Positions 6,903-15,154 of a DNA stretch of 42,017 nucleotides are shown piece after piece (position 1 is the first letter of the stretch; each line of letters begins with the position of its first letter). Source of the DNA: Rhodoferax sp. (GTDB taxonomy: Bacteria; Pseudomonadota; Gammaproteobacteria; Burkholderiales; Burkholderiaceae_C); the NCBI GenBank assembly GCA_013791765.1, contig VMTC01000042.1, positions 1 through 42,017 of the forward strand, read 5' to 3'. The notes under the pieces were generated by a model. It worked only from the letters and a program-made list of their open reading frames with translations. It made no database searches and was not told where the DNA came from. The position numbers and the translations under genes were made by a program.

Positions 6903-8984
6903 AGTAGCCAGTTCAGCCACCGCCACGGGGCGCCCAAAATAATAACCCTGAAAGGCATCACAGCCGATGCTGGCCAAAAAATCGCGCTGGCCCGGCGTCT
7001 CCACGCCTTCGGCGATGACCTTGAGCCCCAGGTTGTGGCCCAGCGCGACGATGGTGCGGGCGATCACCGCGTCATTGGGGTCGGTCAATAGGTCTCGCAC
7101 AAAGGACTGGTCAATCTTGAGCTGGTGCAGCGGCAGGCGCTTGAGGTAAGAAAGGGACGAGTAGCCGGTGCCAAAGTCGTCAAGCGAGAAGCTCACACCC
7201 AGGGCCTTGATGGCGTTCATTTTGGCGATCACGTCCTGCACATCGCCCACCAGCATGCTCTCGGTCAGCTCCAGCTTGAGCCGGGCCGGGTTGGCGCCGG
7301 TGGCCTGCAAAGCGCTGGTGACATGCGCCACAAAGTCGCGTTGGGCAAACTGCAGCGCGCTCACGTTCACGGCCAGGGTCCAACTGGCGCGCTCGCTGTG
7401 ATCGGACCACGCCCGCAGCTGGCGGCACGCTTGCGCCAGCACCCACTGGCCCAGCGGCAGGATCAGGCCGGTTTCTTCGGCCAGGGGGATGAACTGGCCC
7501 GGTGGCACCAAGCCGCGCAGCGGGTGCTGCCAGCGCACCAGCGCTTCGGCGCCGCTGGGGCGGCCCTGGCTGTCAACCTGAATCTGGTAGTGCAGCACAA
7601 ACTCTTGCTGCGTCAGACCCCGCTGCAGGTCTTTTTCCAGGGCGGTGCGTGCCAGCGCCAGTGCTTGCAGGTCGGCGTCAAAAAAGCGCAAGGTGTTGCG
7701 CCCGGCGGCCTTGGCCTGGTACATGGCGGCGTCAGCCATTTTGAGAAGCGTGGCGGTGCTCTCTTGCTCCTGCAGAAACATCACCAGGCCAATGCTGGGT
7801 GTGTTGAGCTGGGTGCGCCCGAGCAAGCGGTAGGGCTGCTGCAGGCTCAGCAGGATTTTTTGGGCGATGGCTTCGGCCTGAAAGGCTGCTTCCTGCGCCT
7901 GGCTGCCCAGTGCCTCTAGCATGACCATGAACTCGTCGCCTCCCAGGTGGGCGACCGTGTCTTGTTCACGCACGCAGGCTTGCAGGCGCTGGCCCACCTG
8001 CTGCAACAACTCGTCGCCCGCGTCGAGCCCGAGGGTTTCATTGATCTGCTTGAAGTGGTCCAGGTCCAGCAAAATCAGCGCGCCATGCTGGCCCGAGCGG
8101 TTGGAGGTGATGAGCGCCTGCTTGAGCCGGTCCATCAGCAGGCGGCGGTTGGGCAGGCCCGTGAGTTCGTCGTAAAAGGCCAGGCGGTGAATGCTGTCTT
8201 CGCTGAGGCGACGCTCGGTAATGTCGCGCACCAAGCCAATGAACTGCGTTTGCCCGTTGTGCGTGAGTTCGGATACCGACACGCTGATGGGAAAGACACT
8301 GCCGTCGCGGCGCTGGCCCTGAACTTCGCGGGTCTGGCCGACGGCGCAGCCCTTGCTGTGGGGCTGGTGCTGCGGTAGGTAGGTGTCATGCTGGCTGCGG
8401 TGCGGCTCGGGCATCAGCAGCGCCACGTTGCGCCCCAGAAGTTCGCTGCTGTCATAGCCGAACAGCGTGCCAACCGCGTGGTTGACCGAGGTTATGAGGC
8501 CCTGCGCATTGAGGGTGATCAGGCCGTCGAGCATGCTGTCCAGAATGGACTGCGTGTGGCGGGCGGCGTCGCAGGCATCGCGTTCAGTCTTGTGTTTGTA
8601 CAGGGCCATCGCCAGCACGGTGCGCAGTTCGCGCTCGGAAAAAGGCTTGAGGATGTAGCCAAAAGGCTCGGTCAGCTTGGCGCGCGCCAGCACCTCGTCG
8701 GCGTCAAAAGCGGTGACAAACACCACCGGCAGCGCATAGCGCTGGCGAATCGCCTGGGCGGCGGCAATGCCGTCCATGGCGCCGGCCAATTGAATGTCCA
8801 TGAGTACAAGCTGCGGCTGCAAGGAGCCCGCCAGCGCAATCGCTTCGTCGCCCCGGGTGGCGTGGCCCACCACCTGATAGCCCAGCGCCACCAGTTGCAG
8901 CGCGATGTCGCGCGCGACGATCAGCTCGTCTTCGACGACCAAAATGCGTGCCTTGCCCAGGGTAGGCGAGGCAGGGGAGTTCAT
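6879..8984 (-). CDS. Response regulator with PAS, GGDEF and EAL domains (c-di-GMP turnover)
   Basis: 701 residues from the ATG at 8984; a TTG at 9032 in the same frame would add 16 residues. The receiver domain covers about 10-125 (VVEDE near the start, phosphoacceptor in LVLMDIQLAG about residue 63, lysine in YILKPFSE). A PAS domain follows at about 145-265. The GGDEF domain has the intact motif LGGDEF at about 348-352, so it may make c-di-GMP. The EAL domain has AEALVRW, DDFGTGYSSLSYLK, IAEGVE and QGYYFGRP, so the phosphodiesterase residues look present. The receiver is a close paralogue of that in the REC-kinase at 9747-10826. The last residues and stop are supplied by repeat copy B. The 41-bp element copy 2 lies upstream. 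Confidence 0.93.
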   Translation of the reverse strand: MNSPASPTLGKARILVVEDELIVARDIALQLVALGYQVVGHATRGDEAIALAGSLQPQLVLMDIQLAGAMDGIAAAQAIRQRYALPVVFVTAFDADEVLARAKLTEPFGYILKPFSERELRTVLAMALYKHKTERDACDAARHTQSILDSMLDGLITLNAQGLITSVNHAVGTLFGYDSSELLGRNVALLMPEPHRSQHDTYLPQHQPHSKGCAVGQTREVQGQRRDGSVFPISVSVSELTHNGQTQFIGLVRDITERRLSEDSIHRLAFYDELTGLPNRRLLMDRLKQALITSNRSGQHGALILLDLDHFKQINETLGLDAGDELLQQVGQRLQACVREQDTVAHLGGDEFMVMLEALGSQAQEAAFQAEAIAQKILLSLQQPYRLLGRTQLNTPSIGLVMFLQEQESTATLLKMADAAMYQAKAAGRNTLRFFDADLQALALARTALEKDLQRGLTQQEFVLHYQIQVDSQGRPSGAEALVRWQHPLRGLVPPGQFIPLAEETGLILPLGQWVLAQACRQLRAWSDHSERASWTLAVNVSALQFAQRDFVAHVTSALQATGANPARLKLELTESMLVGDVQDVIAKMNAIKALGVSFSLDDFGTGYSSLSYLKRLPLHQLKIDQSFVRDLLTDPNDAVIARTIVALGHNLGLKVIAEGVETPGQRDFLASIGCDAFQGYYFGRPVAVAELATDLHKIRL

Positions 8985-9046
8985 GGCACAAGGCCTGGAT
9001 GGCGCAGCATGGTTGTGACCATAACCGCTCAAGCCGGCGTGTGGAA

Positions 9047-9087
9047 TCAGGCCGATACCCTAGTGCGGGCGGGAAAACACCTGAGAG
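9047..9087 (-). promoter_or_regulatory. 41-bp upstream element, copy 2
   Basis: The partner of 923-963, differing at four positions. It sits in the gap between the NarL-type regulator stop (9097) and the REC-PAS-GGDEF-EAL gene (ATG at 8984). If the TTG at 9032 is used, the element is 15 bases upstream of the start. A site for a regulator of this cluster is a reasonable inference. Confidence 0.5.
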
Positions 9088-9096
9088 ATTGGACAC

Positions 9097-9750
9097 CTAC
9101 AGACCGGAGCTCACCAGGCCCATGTGCATGGCGTAGCGCACCAGGCCGGCGACCTCATGAATGTCGAGCTGCTTCATGAGCCCGCTGCGGTGCGACTCAA
9201 CCGTTTTGACCGACAGGTCCAGGCGCCGCGCGATCTCCTTGGTGCTGTGGCCTTCGGCGATCAGCTGCAACACCTCGCGCTGGCGCGGTGTCAGCTGCGC
9301 GCCGGGCTGTACGTCACCGCGCAGGCGTTGCACGTAGTCACTCACCACGCCTTTTGACACCGCCGGGCTCAGGTAAGTTTCGCCGCGCAACACCGCTTTG
9401 AGGGCCAGTTCGAGCTCCAGCGGGGCGCAGTCTTTCAGCAAATAAGCGGCGGCTCCGTTGCGCAGCGCCTGGCGCACGTATTCTTCGTTTTGATGCATTG
9501 AAAGAATGAGAACGCGGATACGAGGCCAGCTCTTGGTCAGCCGGGCGGTCGCCTCCAGCCCGTTCAAGCCTGGCATGGCGACGTCCATCAGCACCAGATG
9601 CGGCTGCAGCTGCTCAACCAGCGTCAGCAGCGCCAGACCATCGGCGGCCTCGCCCACCACCGAGACATCGGGCATGGATTCAAGCAGCTTGCGCAAGCCG
9701 GCGCGCACCAGCGTGTGATCGTCAGCCAGCAGCACCCGAACGGTGCTCAT
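9097..9750 (-). CDS. NarL/FixJ-family response regulator
   Basis: 217 residues. The N-terminal receiver has VLLADDHTLVRAGL at the start, the phosphoacceptor in LVLMDVAMPGLNG (about residue 56) and the lysine in AYLLKDCAP. The C-terminal LuxR-type HTH (about 150-210) reads LTPRQREVLQLIAEGHSTKE then IARRLDLSVKTVESHRSGLM, the standard GerE pattern. It should bind DNA as a dimer when phosphorylated. Its start overlaps the stop of the REC-kinase gene upstream by four bases, so that protein is the most likely phosphate donor. Its targets are unknown; the CCCTAGT-containing elements near 930, 9060 and 11735 are candidates. Confidence 0.94.
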   Translation of the reverse strand: MSTVRVLLADDHTLVRAGLRKLLESMPDVSVVGEAADGLALLTLVEQLQPHLVLMDVAMPGLNGLEATARLTKSWPRIRVLILSMHQNEEYVRQALRNGAAAYLLKDCAPLELELALKAVLRGETYLSPAVSKGVVSDYVQRLRGDVQPGAQLTPRQREVLQLIAEGHSTKEIARRLDLSVKTVESHRSGLMKQLDIHEVAGLVRYAMHMGLVSSGL

Positions 9751-10826
9751 GCGCTTGGCGCCAGGGCGCGCCAGGGGCAGGTTAATTGCACCTGGCTGCC
9801 TTGGCCCGGTGCCGATTCAATGTCGAGCTGCCCGCCGATCAGGCTGGCGCGCTCTTGCATGCCAAGCACCCCGACACTGCCCCCGAGCATGGCGCGCTGG
9901 CGCATGGCCGCGAGATCAAAGCCCAAACCGTCGTCTTGCACGCACAGCACCAGGGCATTGTTCTCATGGCACAGCGTGATCGTGACTTGTGTGGCCTGGG
10001 CGTGGCGCGAGATGTTGGTGAGCGCCTCCTGAACAATGCGAAAGCAGGCGGTTTCGATGTCGGGGGCGAGCCGCTGGGGCATCTCTTGCGGGCAAAAATG
10101 AACGCTAAAGCTGCTGCGCGCCGCGATGATTTCGGCGATCCACTGCAAGGCCGGGCTCAGCCCCAAGTCATCAAGCAGGGCGGGGCGCAGCCCGGTGGCC
10201 AGGCGCCGCACCTGATTGAGCGCGTCGTCAACAATGCGGATGTTTTCAGTGTTGAGTTCGCTCGGTGCGCAGTCCTTGAGTCGTTCACCCAACTGCAGGT
10301 TGATTTTGATGGCGGTGAGTAATTGCCCGAGTTCGTCATGCAGCTCGACCGCCACCCGGCGGCGCTCAAATTCCTGGGCTTCGAGCACGCGCCTTGAGAG
10401 CGCCTGCAACTGGCAGGTGCTGCTGATCAACTTGGCTTCTGCCTGGTGCTTGTACAGCGCCATCGTCACCACCGTGCGCAGTTCGCGCGCAGAAAATGGC
10501 TTTAGCAGGTAGCCAAAGGGCTCGGTCAGCTTGGCACGCTCGAGAATCTGGTCGGCGTCAAAGGCGGTCAAAAAAACCACGGGCAGGGCGAACTGGGTGC
10601 GAATGGCTTGGGCTGCGGCAATGCCGTCCATGACGCTGGCGAGTTGAATGTCCATCAGCACCAGGTCCGGGCGCAGGTCGCCGGTCAGGGCAATGGCCTC
10701 TTCACCGCGGGTGGCGTGGCCCACTGGTTCATAGCCCAGTTCAATCAGCTGGTTGCGGATGTCGCGGGCGACGATGGTCTCGTCTTCGACGATAAGTATT
10801 CGGCTAGGTTGTAGGGCTAGGGGCAT
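9747..10826 (-). CDS. REC-HisKA_3 histidine kinase (NarX/DegS-type, cytoplasmic)
   Basis: 359 residues with no membrane segment. An N-terminal receiver (residues 9-125: ILIVEDETIVARDI, phosphoacceptor D59 in LVLMDIQL, lysine K109 in YLLKPFS) is followed by a HisKA_3 dimerisation domain, EFERRRVAVELHDELGQLL, with the phosphohistidine at about 163, and a HATPase domain with DDGLGFD. Receiver-first kinases get their input by phosphorylation of the receiver rather than from a ligand, so this protein probably relays from another kinase to the NarL-type regulator encoded next in the operon (four-base overlap). Its receiver is about three quarters identical by eye to that of the GGDEF-EAL protein downstream. 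Confidence 0.92.
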   Translation of the reverse strand: MPLALQPSRILIVEDETIVARDIRNQLIELGYEPVGHATRGEEAIALTGDLRPDLVLMDIQLASVMDGIAAAQAIRTQFALPVVFLTAFDADQILERAKLTEPFGYLLKPFSARELRTVVTMALYKHQAEAKLISSTCQLQALSRRVLEAQEFERRRVAVELHDELGQLLTAIKINLQLGERLKDCAPSELNTENIRIVDDALNQVRRLATGLRPALLDDLGLSPALQWIAEIIAARSSFSVHFCPQEMPQRLAPDIETACFRIVQEALTNISRHAQATQVTITLCHENNALVLCVQDDGLGFDLAAMRQRAMLGGSVGVLGMQERASLIGGQLDIESAPGQGSQVQLTCPWRALAPSA

Positions 10827-10936
10827 TCGTCACTCCACGGGGAAAGGCTGCGAGGCTCGCAGTTCAGGCCGGGTTGGTGGGTGGCCCTGGCACATCATCG
10901 CAGCAGATGACGGCTAAGGCGGCATCTGGCCCGGCG

Positions 10937-11000
10937 CTGATTTCTTAGTGTAATGCCGAGCCAGTAGATGATTCAATGCGCACAATCCCTTAGAAATCAG
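10937..11000 (-). promoter_or_regulatory. Possible promoter and inverted repeat upstream of the REC-kinase operon
   Basis: On the minus strand TTGAAT (complement of 10971-10976) and TACACT (complement of 10947-10952) are 18 bp apart and could be a sigma-70 promoter for the operon starting at 10826. The region is bracketed by CTGATTTCTTAG (10937-10948) and CTTAGAAATCAG (10989-11000), an inverted repeat with one mismatch that could be an operator. Confidence 0.35.
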
Positions 11001-11066
11001 CCTGAACGGGGAAACACGTTGGGGTCGATGTCGGCGCTCGCCCGGGGCCCGGGGGCCGCTCAGGCT

Positions 11067-11639
11067 TTAGAGTGCTTGCCCTTTGCGTGCGCGCGGCTGT
11101 GGTGCAGCTTCTTGCTGGAACGCTTTGCCGGCCGCCTCAATCGTTTGGGTGGTCACGCGAGTCAGGCTGGATTCGGTCTGCTGCAAAGCCTGACTGGCCG
11201 AATGCTGGGCGGATTGGATGGCGTTTTGACTGGCAGTCAACGCGTTTTTCAAAAAGGCTGAAGCGGCCTGCGTACCCACTGGCGCCGCGCTCGACACGTT
11301 ATCCACCAGGGTGGAGATGTTTTTTTGCGCCTGCATCAGCTTGGACTGGAACATTTTGTTGAGTTTGGCGCTGGAGTCCTCAGCCAGCAACTGGTAATGC
11401 TGACTTTCTGCGGCGTATTTGTTCGGCAAGGGCGCCAACAGTTCCGTTTGCAGTTCGCGCAGACTCTGTGCGTTCTTGGCGCCCATCAGCGCCTGAAATG
11501 GACCAAAAAAAGCCTGAGTGGCTGCCATGTTGAGTTGCAGCAGCTTCTCAAAGCCTTGCGTGGAGTTTTTTGTCAGCTCTTGCAGAGTGGCTGAGCCGCT
11601 CAGCTTGGGTGCCGCGTGGGAGGTGGTGCTGTGTGTCAT
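11067..11639 (-). CDS. Phasin-family protein (PHA granule-associated)
   Basis: 190 residues, no signal peptide, rich in Ala, Gln, Ser and Leu and almost wholly helical. It has the phasin pattern: FEKLLQLNMAATQAFFGPFQ near residue 30, LRELQTELLAPLPNKYAAES near 62, and a long amphipathic coil (TASQNAIQSAQHSASQAL). Phasins coat polyhydroxyalkanoate granules and control their number and surface. The ATG at 11639 follows AAGGAAATCAAC, a good ribosome site. A near-palindrome TGTTGC-AGT-GCAGCA lies at 11698-11712 upstream, where a PhaR-type repressor could bind. The C-terminal tail PRARKGQAL is basic. It is monocistronic. Confidence 0.85.
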   Translation of the reverse strand: MTHSTTSHAAPKLSGSATLQELTKNSTQGFEKLLQLNMAATQAFFGPFQALMGAKNAQSLRELQTELLAPLPNKYAAESQHYQLLAEDSSAKLNKMFQSKLMQAQKNISTLVDNVSSAAPVGTQAASAFLKNALTASQNAIQSAQHSASQALQQTESSLTRVTTQTIEAAGKAFQQEAAPQPRARKGQAL

Positions 11640-11697
11640 GTTGATTTCCTTGAAGATTTAAGTACCCGTGAGGTCGGAATTGATGAAAATCAATTTA

Positions 11698-11712
11698 TGT
11701 TGCAGTGCAGCA
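11698..11712. promoter_or_regulatory. Near-palindrome upstream of phasin, candidate PhaR-type site
   Basis: TGTTGC-AGT-GCAGCA is an inverted repeat with one mismatch per half site, 59 bp before the phasin start codon. PhaR repressors of PHA metabolism recognise TGC/GCA-type dyads in phasin promoters of related bacteria. The assignment is by position and shape only. Confidence 0.4.
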
Positions 11713-11730
11713 TAATGCATTTATCGGGGT

Positions 11731-11760
11731 AAACCCTAGTATCTTTAGGTTTATTTAGGG
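11731..11760. promoter_or_regulatory. Cluster of CCCTA/TAGG half sites
   Basis: AAACCCTAGT, TTTAGGTTT and ATTTAGGG follow each other within 30 bp in the space between the phasin and DUF2059 starts. ACCCTAGT is also the core of the two 41-bp elements at 923 and 9047. A binding site for a regulator of the neighbouring cluster is possible but unproven. Confidence 0.3.
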
Positions 11761-11785
11761 TCTTGCGAACTTGGACAGCGTTCTC

Positions 11786-11820
11786 AAAAAGCCTTGGCCC
11801 ACGGCCTGGCCAGCTTTTTT
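11786..11820. terminator. Bidirectional terminator-like hairpin between divergent genes
   Basis: AAAAAGC-CT-TGGCC, a loop of about eight bases, then GGCCA-GCTTTTTT. The stem is G+C-rich and has a T-run on each strand. It lies between the starts of two divergent genes, where no annotated transcript needs to end, which suggests a short unannotated transcript. The 357 bases 11640-11997 hold this hairpin and the two sites listed above and otherwise no recognisable gene. Confidence 0.45.
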
Positions 11821-11997
11821 GCAGGGCCTTGCGAAGCTTGGCCAGATGCCTTCGAATTTCAACGCCTGGGGCGCTGGGCCCTCATATGGCTATGATCCAC
11901 CCGCATGCGGCAGATGATTTGCTTGTTCCGGCTTACTGGCGGACTCGAAAATTCTTCGTTCAGCCCGAGCCGTCAATCCCTTTAAGGAATATTTGGT

Positions 11998-12579
11998 ATG
12001 AAAAAATTTGTAGTGATCGCTTTGTTGGCACTGGCCAGTGGCGCGCAGGCCGAGTCCACGGCGGCCAAGAAAGAACTGGTCAACAAGGTCTTGCTGTTGC
12101 AGCAACCGGCCATTGAGCAGGCCGCGCAAGCCCTGGCAGAGCGGCCGGCGGCGCAAATGATGCAGCAGGCCGGTATGGTGTTGCAGTCCAAGGTGGCTGC
12201 GGACAAGCGCGAGGCCGTGGCCAAGCAGATTCAGGCCGACGTGAAACAGTATGTCGATGAGGTCGTGCCCCTGGTGCGCGCGCGTTCCGTCAGTCTGGCA
12301 CCGTCCACCGTGGGCACGCTGCTGGACGAGAAATTTACCGAAGATGAGCTCAAGCAGCTCATTGCCATCATCGAGTCACCGGTCAATCGCAAGTTTTTGC
12401 AAATGGGCGGCGACATGCAAAAGGCCTTGCTGGACAAGCTGATCGAGACGACCCAATCGACCATTGAGCCCAAGATCAAGGCATTGGAGCAGGCCATCAG
12501 CAAGCATCTGGGTCTGCCAGCGCCATCAAACGCCGCTGCTAGCGCCAAGCCAGCGCCCGCCAAGGCCACCAGCAAGTAG
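11998..12579 (+). CDS. DUF2059-domain exported protein
   Basis: 193 residues with a clear signal peptide, MKKFVVIALLALASGAQA, cleaved before ESTAAKK. The mature part is helical and matches the DUF2059 pattern: a C-terminal block with VGTLLDEKFTEDELKQLIAI then IESPVNRKFLQMGGDMQKAL, that is the family's F-T-x-x-E-L-x-x-L-x-x-F/I-x-x-S/P-x-G/N-x-K motif. The tail is Ala/Pro/Lys-rich (SAKPAPAKATSK). An AAGGA site lies nine bases before the ATG. The molecular function of this periplasmic family is not known. The gene converges with the GGDEF-EAL gene, with only four bases between the stops. Confidence 0.9.
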   Translation: MKKFVVIALLALASGAQAESTAAKKELVNKVLLLQQPAIEQAAQALAERPAAQMMQQAGMVLQSKVAADKREAVAKQIQADVKQYVDEVVPLVRARSVSLAPSTVGTLLDEKFTEDELKQLIAIIESPVNRKFLQMGGDMQKALLDKLIETTQSTIEPKIKALEQAISKHLGLPAPSNAAASAKPAPAKATSK

Positions 12580-12583
12580 GGGC

Positions 12584-14818
12584 TCAGCTCGGCGCGCAGG
12601 TTGGCGCCTGTTGCTCGCGCACGAAGTCTTCAAAGGCCTGCGCCGTCAACGGTCGGCTGAAATAGTAGCCTTGCGCCTCATGGCAGCCCTGGGCGCGCAA
12701 ATACTCAAGCTGGCCCTCGGTCTCGACACCTTCAGCGATGGTTTGCAGCCCCAGGCTGCTGGCCATGCTGATGATTGCGCCGACGATGGCTTTGTCGTCA
12801 GTGTCTTCGGTGATGTCGCGCACGAAGGACTGATCGATCTTGAGCTTGTAGACCTGAAATGCCTTCAGGTAGCTCAGTGACGAATAACCGGTGCCGAAAT
12901 CATCAATTGCCATGCGCACACCGCGTTGGTGCAGCTCGTTCATAACAGCCACGGCTTCCAGCGGATGGGTCATGGCCACGCCTTCGGTCAGTTCGATCTC
13001 CAGCAACTCGGGTGGCAGCGCCGCGTCAAGCAGGATGCGGCTGACCAGTTGGGGCATGTTGGGAAGGCGGAACTGAAGCGCTGACAAGTTGACCGCCATG
13101 GTGATGGGCGCCATGCCGCGCGCGATCCAGTTTGAGAGTTGCTGGGTGGCGGTGCGCATGACCCATTCGCCAATTGGCAGGATCAGGCCATTGGCTTCGG
13201 CAATTGGAATAAATTCAGAGGGTGAGACTGCGCCCAACTCGGGGTGGGTCCAGCGCAGCAAGGCTTCGGCGCCTATGATTTGACCGCTGATCAGTGAGAT
13301 TTGCGGCTGGAAATGCAGCGCCAGCTGATGGCGCTCCAGCGCGCGGCGCAAGGCGTTGTCGAGCAGCAGGATGCGATCGGAATCGGCCTGGATCTGCGCG
13401 GTGTAAAAGCGGTAACCGTTGCGTCCGTCGGCTTTGGCCCGGTACATGGCGGCGTCGGCAGACTTCGACAGGGCATCAAGGTCTGCGCCATCCTGGGGGT
13501 ACAGCGCAATGCCGATTGAGGGCGTGACGGTCAGCTCGTGCTGTTCAATCAGGATCGGCTGCAGGGCTATTTCTAGCAGCTTTTGCGCCAAATGAGAGGC
13601 GCCGGTTTCATCGGTGTCGGGCAGCAGCAAGATGAATTCGTCGCCGCCCAGGCGTGAGACGGTGTCTTGCTCGCGCACCGCCCCTTTGAGGCGGGTGGCG
13701 AGTTCAACCAGCACTTCATCGCCGACTCGGTGGCCCAGGGAATCATTGACGTTTTTGAAGTGATCAAGGTCCAGAAACATCAGGGCCACGCTCTTCTTGC
13801 TGCGTTGCGCTACGCTCAAAGCATGGTGGCAACGGTCATTGAGCAGCAAACGGTTGGGCAGGCCGGTGAGCGCATCAAAATGGGCCAAGCGCTGAATGTA
13901 GGCTTCGGCGATCTTTTGTTCAGCGGCCTTGTTCTTGAGCGCCAGCACCGTGCGGCTGAGCTCCTGGGTGCGAACTTCAACCAATTCTTCCAGGTCGGCG
14001 CGGGCTTGCAACAACTCGTTTTCGGCTTTTTTGCGTGCCGTGATGTCCATGCCGATCCAGATCGAGCCCAGGCTCAGGTCGTTGGAATCGATCGCTTTGG
14101 CGTGCACGTCGCAATGCACGGGGGAGCCGTCTTTCTTGCGCAGCACCATTTCTTCTTCAAAGGTCTTGCCGGCTTTGAGCGGGTCGTAGCAGCGGTAAGT
14201 GGCGTCGATCCAGTCCTGCTCTGTCAAGTACCAGACCCGCGAAGACGCGCCGTGCAGCTCGCCGGGTTTGTAGCCCAGCAGGGTCTCGAAACGCTGGTTG
14301 CAACGCGTGGCGATGCGCTCGCGCAAAAAGACGATGCCTACCATGGCATTGTCAAGAATCAAGGTCTGCTCATGCAAGAGTGAGTCAAGCTGCGCTTGCG
14401 CCACTTTCTTCTCGTGGATGTCATCAATGATCCAGATCGAACCCTCGTTGGGGTCTGCCGGGTTGACGAGCTTGCCTGTCATATGCGCCCAGAACAGGGC
14501 GCCTAGGTGTCGCTTCATCAGTACCTCTGATTTGAAGCTCAGACCTCGCGCCATCATCGGGTAGGCAGCTTCAGCCAGTTTGCGCGCAGACGCCTCATCC
14601 GGGTACAACGAGCGGCTGCTGCTGCCCACCATGGCGGCCACATCGTCATGACCAAAAATTTGCCCGAAGCGTTGATTGCAGCGCACCAGCACGCGATTCT
14701 TGATGAACACGATACCCACCCCCGCGGTGTCCAAAATGACCTGCTGCTCGCGCAGCGCAAGTTGCAGTTCTTCCAGCGTGTCACGCGGCGCTGCGGTGAG
14801 TTGGGTGAGGTCGGGCAT
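12584..14818 (-). CDS. PAS-PAS-GGDEF-EAL protein (c-di-GMP turnover)
   Basis: 744 residues from the ATG at 14818 (MPDLTQLTAAP); a TTG at 14860 in frame would add 14. There is no membrane segment. Two similar PAS domains (about 15-145 and 150-270) both contain GIVF followed by a TRCNQRF or VRCNQRF pattern and look like a tandem duplication. A short coiled coil (ENELLQARADLEELVEVRTQ) leads to GGDEF (LGGDEF intact, with DALTGLPNR in front) and EAL (AEALLRW, DDFGTGYSSLSYLK, IAEGVE, QGYYFSRP). Both enzymatic motifs look intact, so it may switch between making and degrading c-di-GMP according to PAS input. It is monocistronic and separate from the 3.7-10.8 kb signalling cluster. Confidence 0.92.
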   Translation of the reverse strand: MPDLTQLTAAPRDTLEELQLALREQQVILDTAGVGIVFIKNRVLVRCNQRFGQIFGHDDVAAMVGSSSRSLYPDEASARKLAEAAYPMMARGLSFKSEVLMKRHLGALFWAHMTGKLVNPADPNEGSIWIIDDIHEKKVAQAQLDSLLHEQTLILDNAMVGIVFLRERIATRCNQRFETLLGYKPGELHGASSRVWYLTEQDWIDATYRCYDPLKAGKTFEEEMVLRKKDGSPVHCDVHAKAIDSNDLSLGSIWIGMDITARKKAENELLQARADLEELVEVRTQELSRTVLALKNKAAEQKIAEAYIQRLAHFDALTGLPNRLLLNDRCHHALSVAQRSKKSVALMFLDLDHFKNVNDSLGHRVGDEVLVELATRLKGAVREQDTVSRLGGDEFILLLPDTDETGASHLAQKLLEIALQPILIEQHELTVTPSIGIALYPQDGADLDALSKSADAAMYRAKADGRNGYRFYTAQIQADSDRILLLDNALRRALERHQLALHFQPQISLISGQIIGAEALLRWTHPELGAVSPSEFIPIAEANGLILPIGEWVMRTATQQLSNWIARGMAPITMAVNLSALQFRLPNMPQLVSRILLDAALPPELLEIELTEGVAMTHPLEAVAVMNELHQRGVRMAIDDFGTGYSSLSYLKAFQVYKLKIDQSFVRDITEDTDDKAIVGAIISMASSLGLQTIAEGVETEGQLEYLRAQGCHEAQGYYFSRPLTAQAFEDFVREQQAPTCAPS

Positions 14819-14918
14819 GGGGTCAGGTTCTGGCGGCAAAGCCAGCGCATTGTTGCGCAATTAGACTGACACCACCATAGGGATTGACCATAGGTCTGGC
14901 GAGTCATTCCATTTCCAT

Positions 14919-14995
14919 ATCAATCCGACACGTTGTTGCTTCGCCTTGCCGGACGTCTGTACTGTCTGCGGCTTCGCGCCTAGTGTCGTATCGAT
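14919..14995. repeat. 77-bp imperfect inverted repeat
   Basis: Ends ATCAATCCGACAC (14919-14931) and GTGTCGTATCGAT (14983-14995) are inverted copies with two mismatches in 13. An inner hairpin can form between GCCG..GAC and GTC..CGGC. It is noncoding and lies in the 294-base gap between the GGDEF-EAL and cytochrome genes. It could be a small mobile or REP-like element; a second copy is not seen in the window. Confidence 0.45.
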
Positions 14996-15027
14996 CTGAA
15001 AACGGAGTCAGAGGGCAGAAGGGGTCG

Positions 15028-15060
15028 AAAAAAAAGCAAATTCATGTCCCATGAATCTGC
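15028..15060 (-). terminator. Rho-independent terminator of the cytochrome c4 gene
   Basis: On the minus strand the stem ATTCATG-GGA-CATGAAT, extended by GCA/TGC around a mismatch, is followed by TTTTTTTT (complement of 15028-15035). It lies about 100 bases downstream of the cytochrome gene's stop at 15155. Confidence 0.7.
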
Positions 15061-15154
15061 CGGTCTTGAGTAGTAATACTGCTAGCAAATGCAACAGGTA
15101 CTCAGAAATTGTCGCGCCAAGGGCAAAACAGCCCCCTACGGCAGCATTGCGTAT

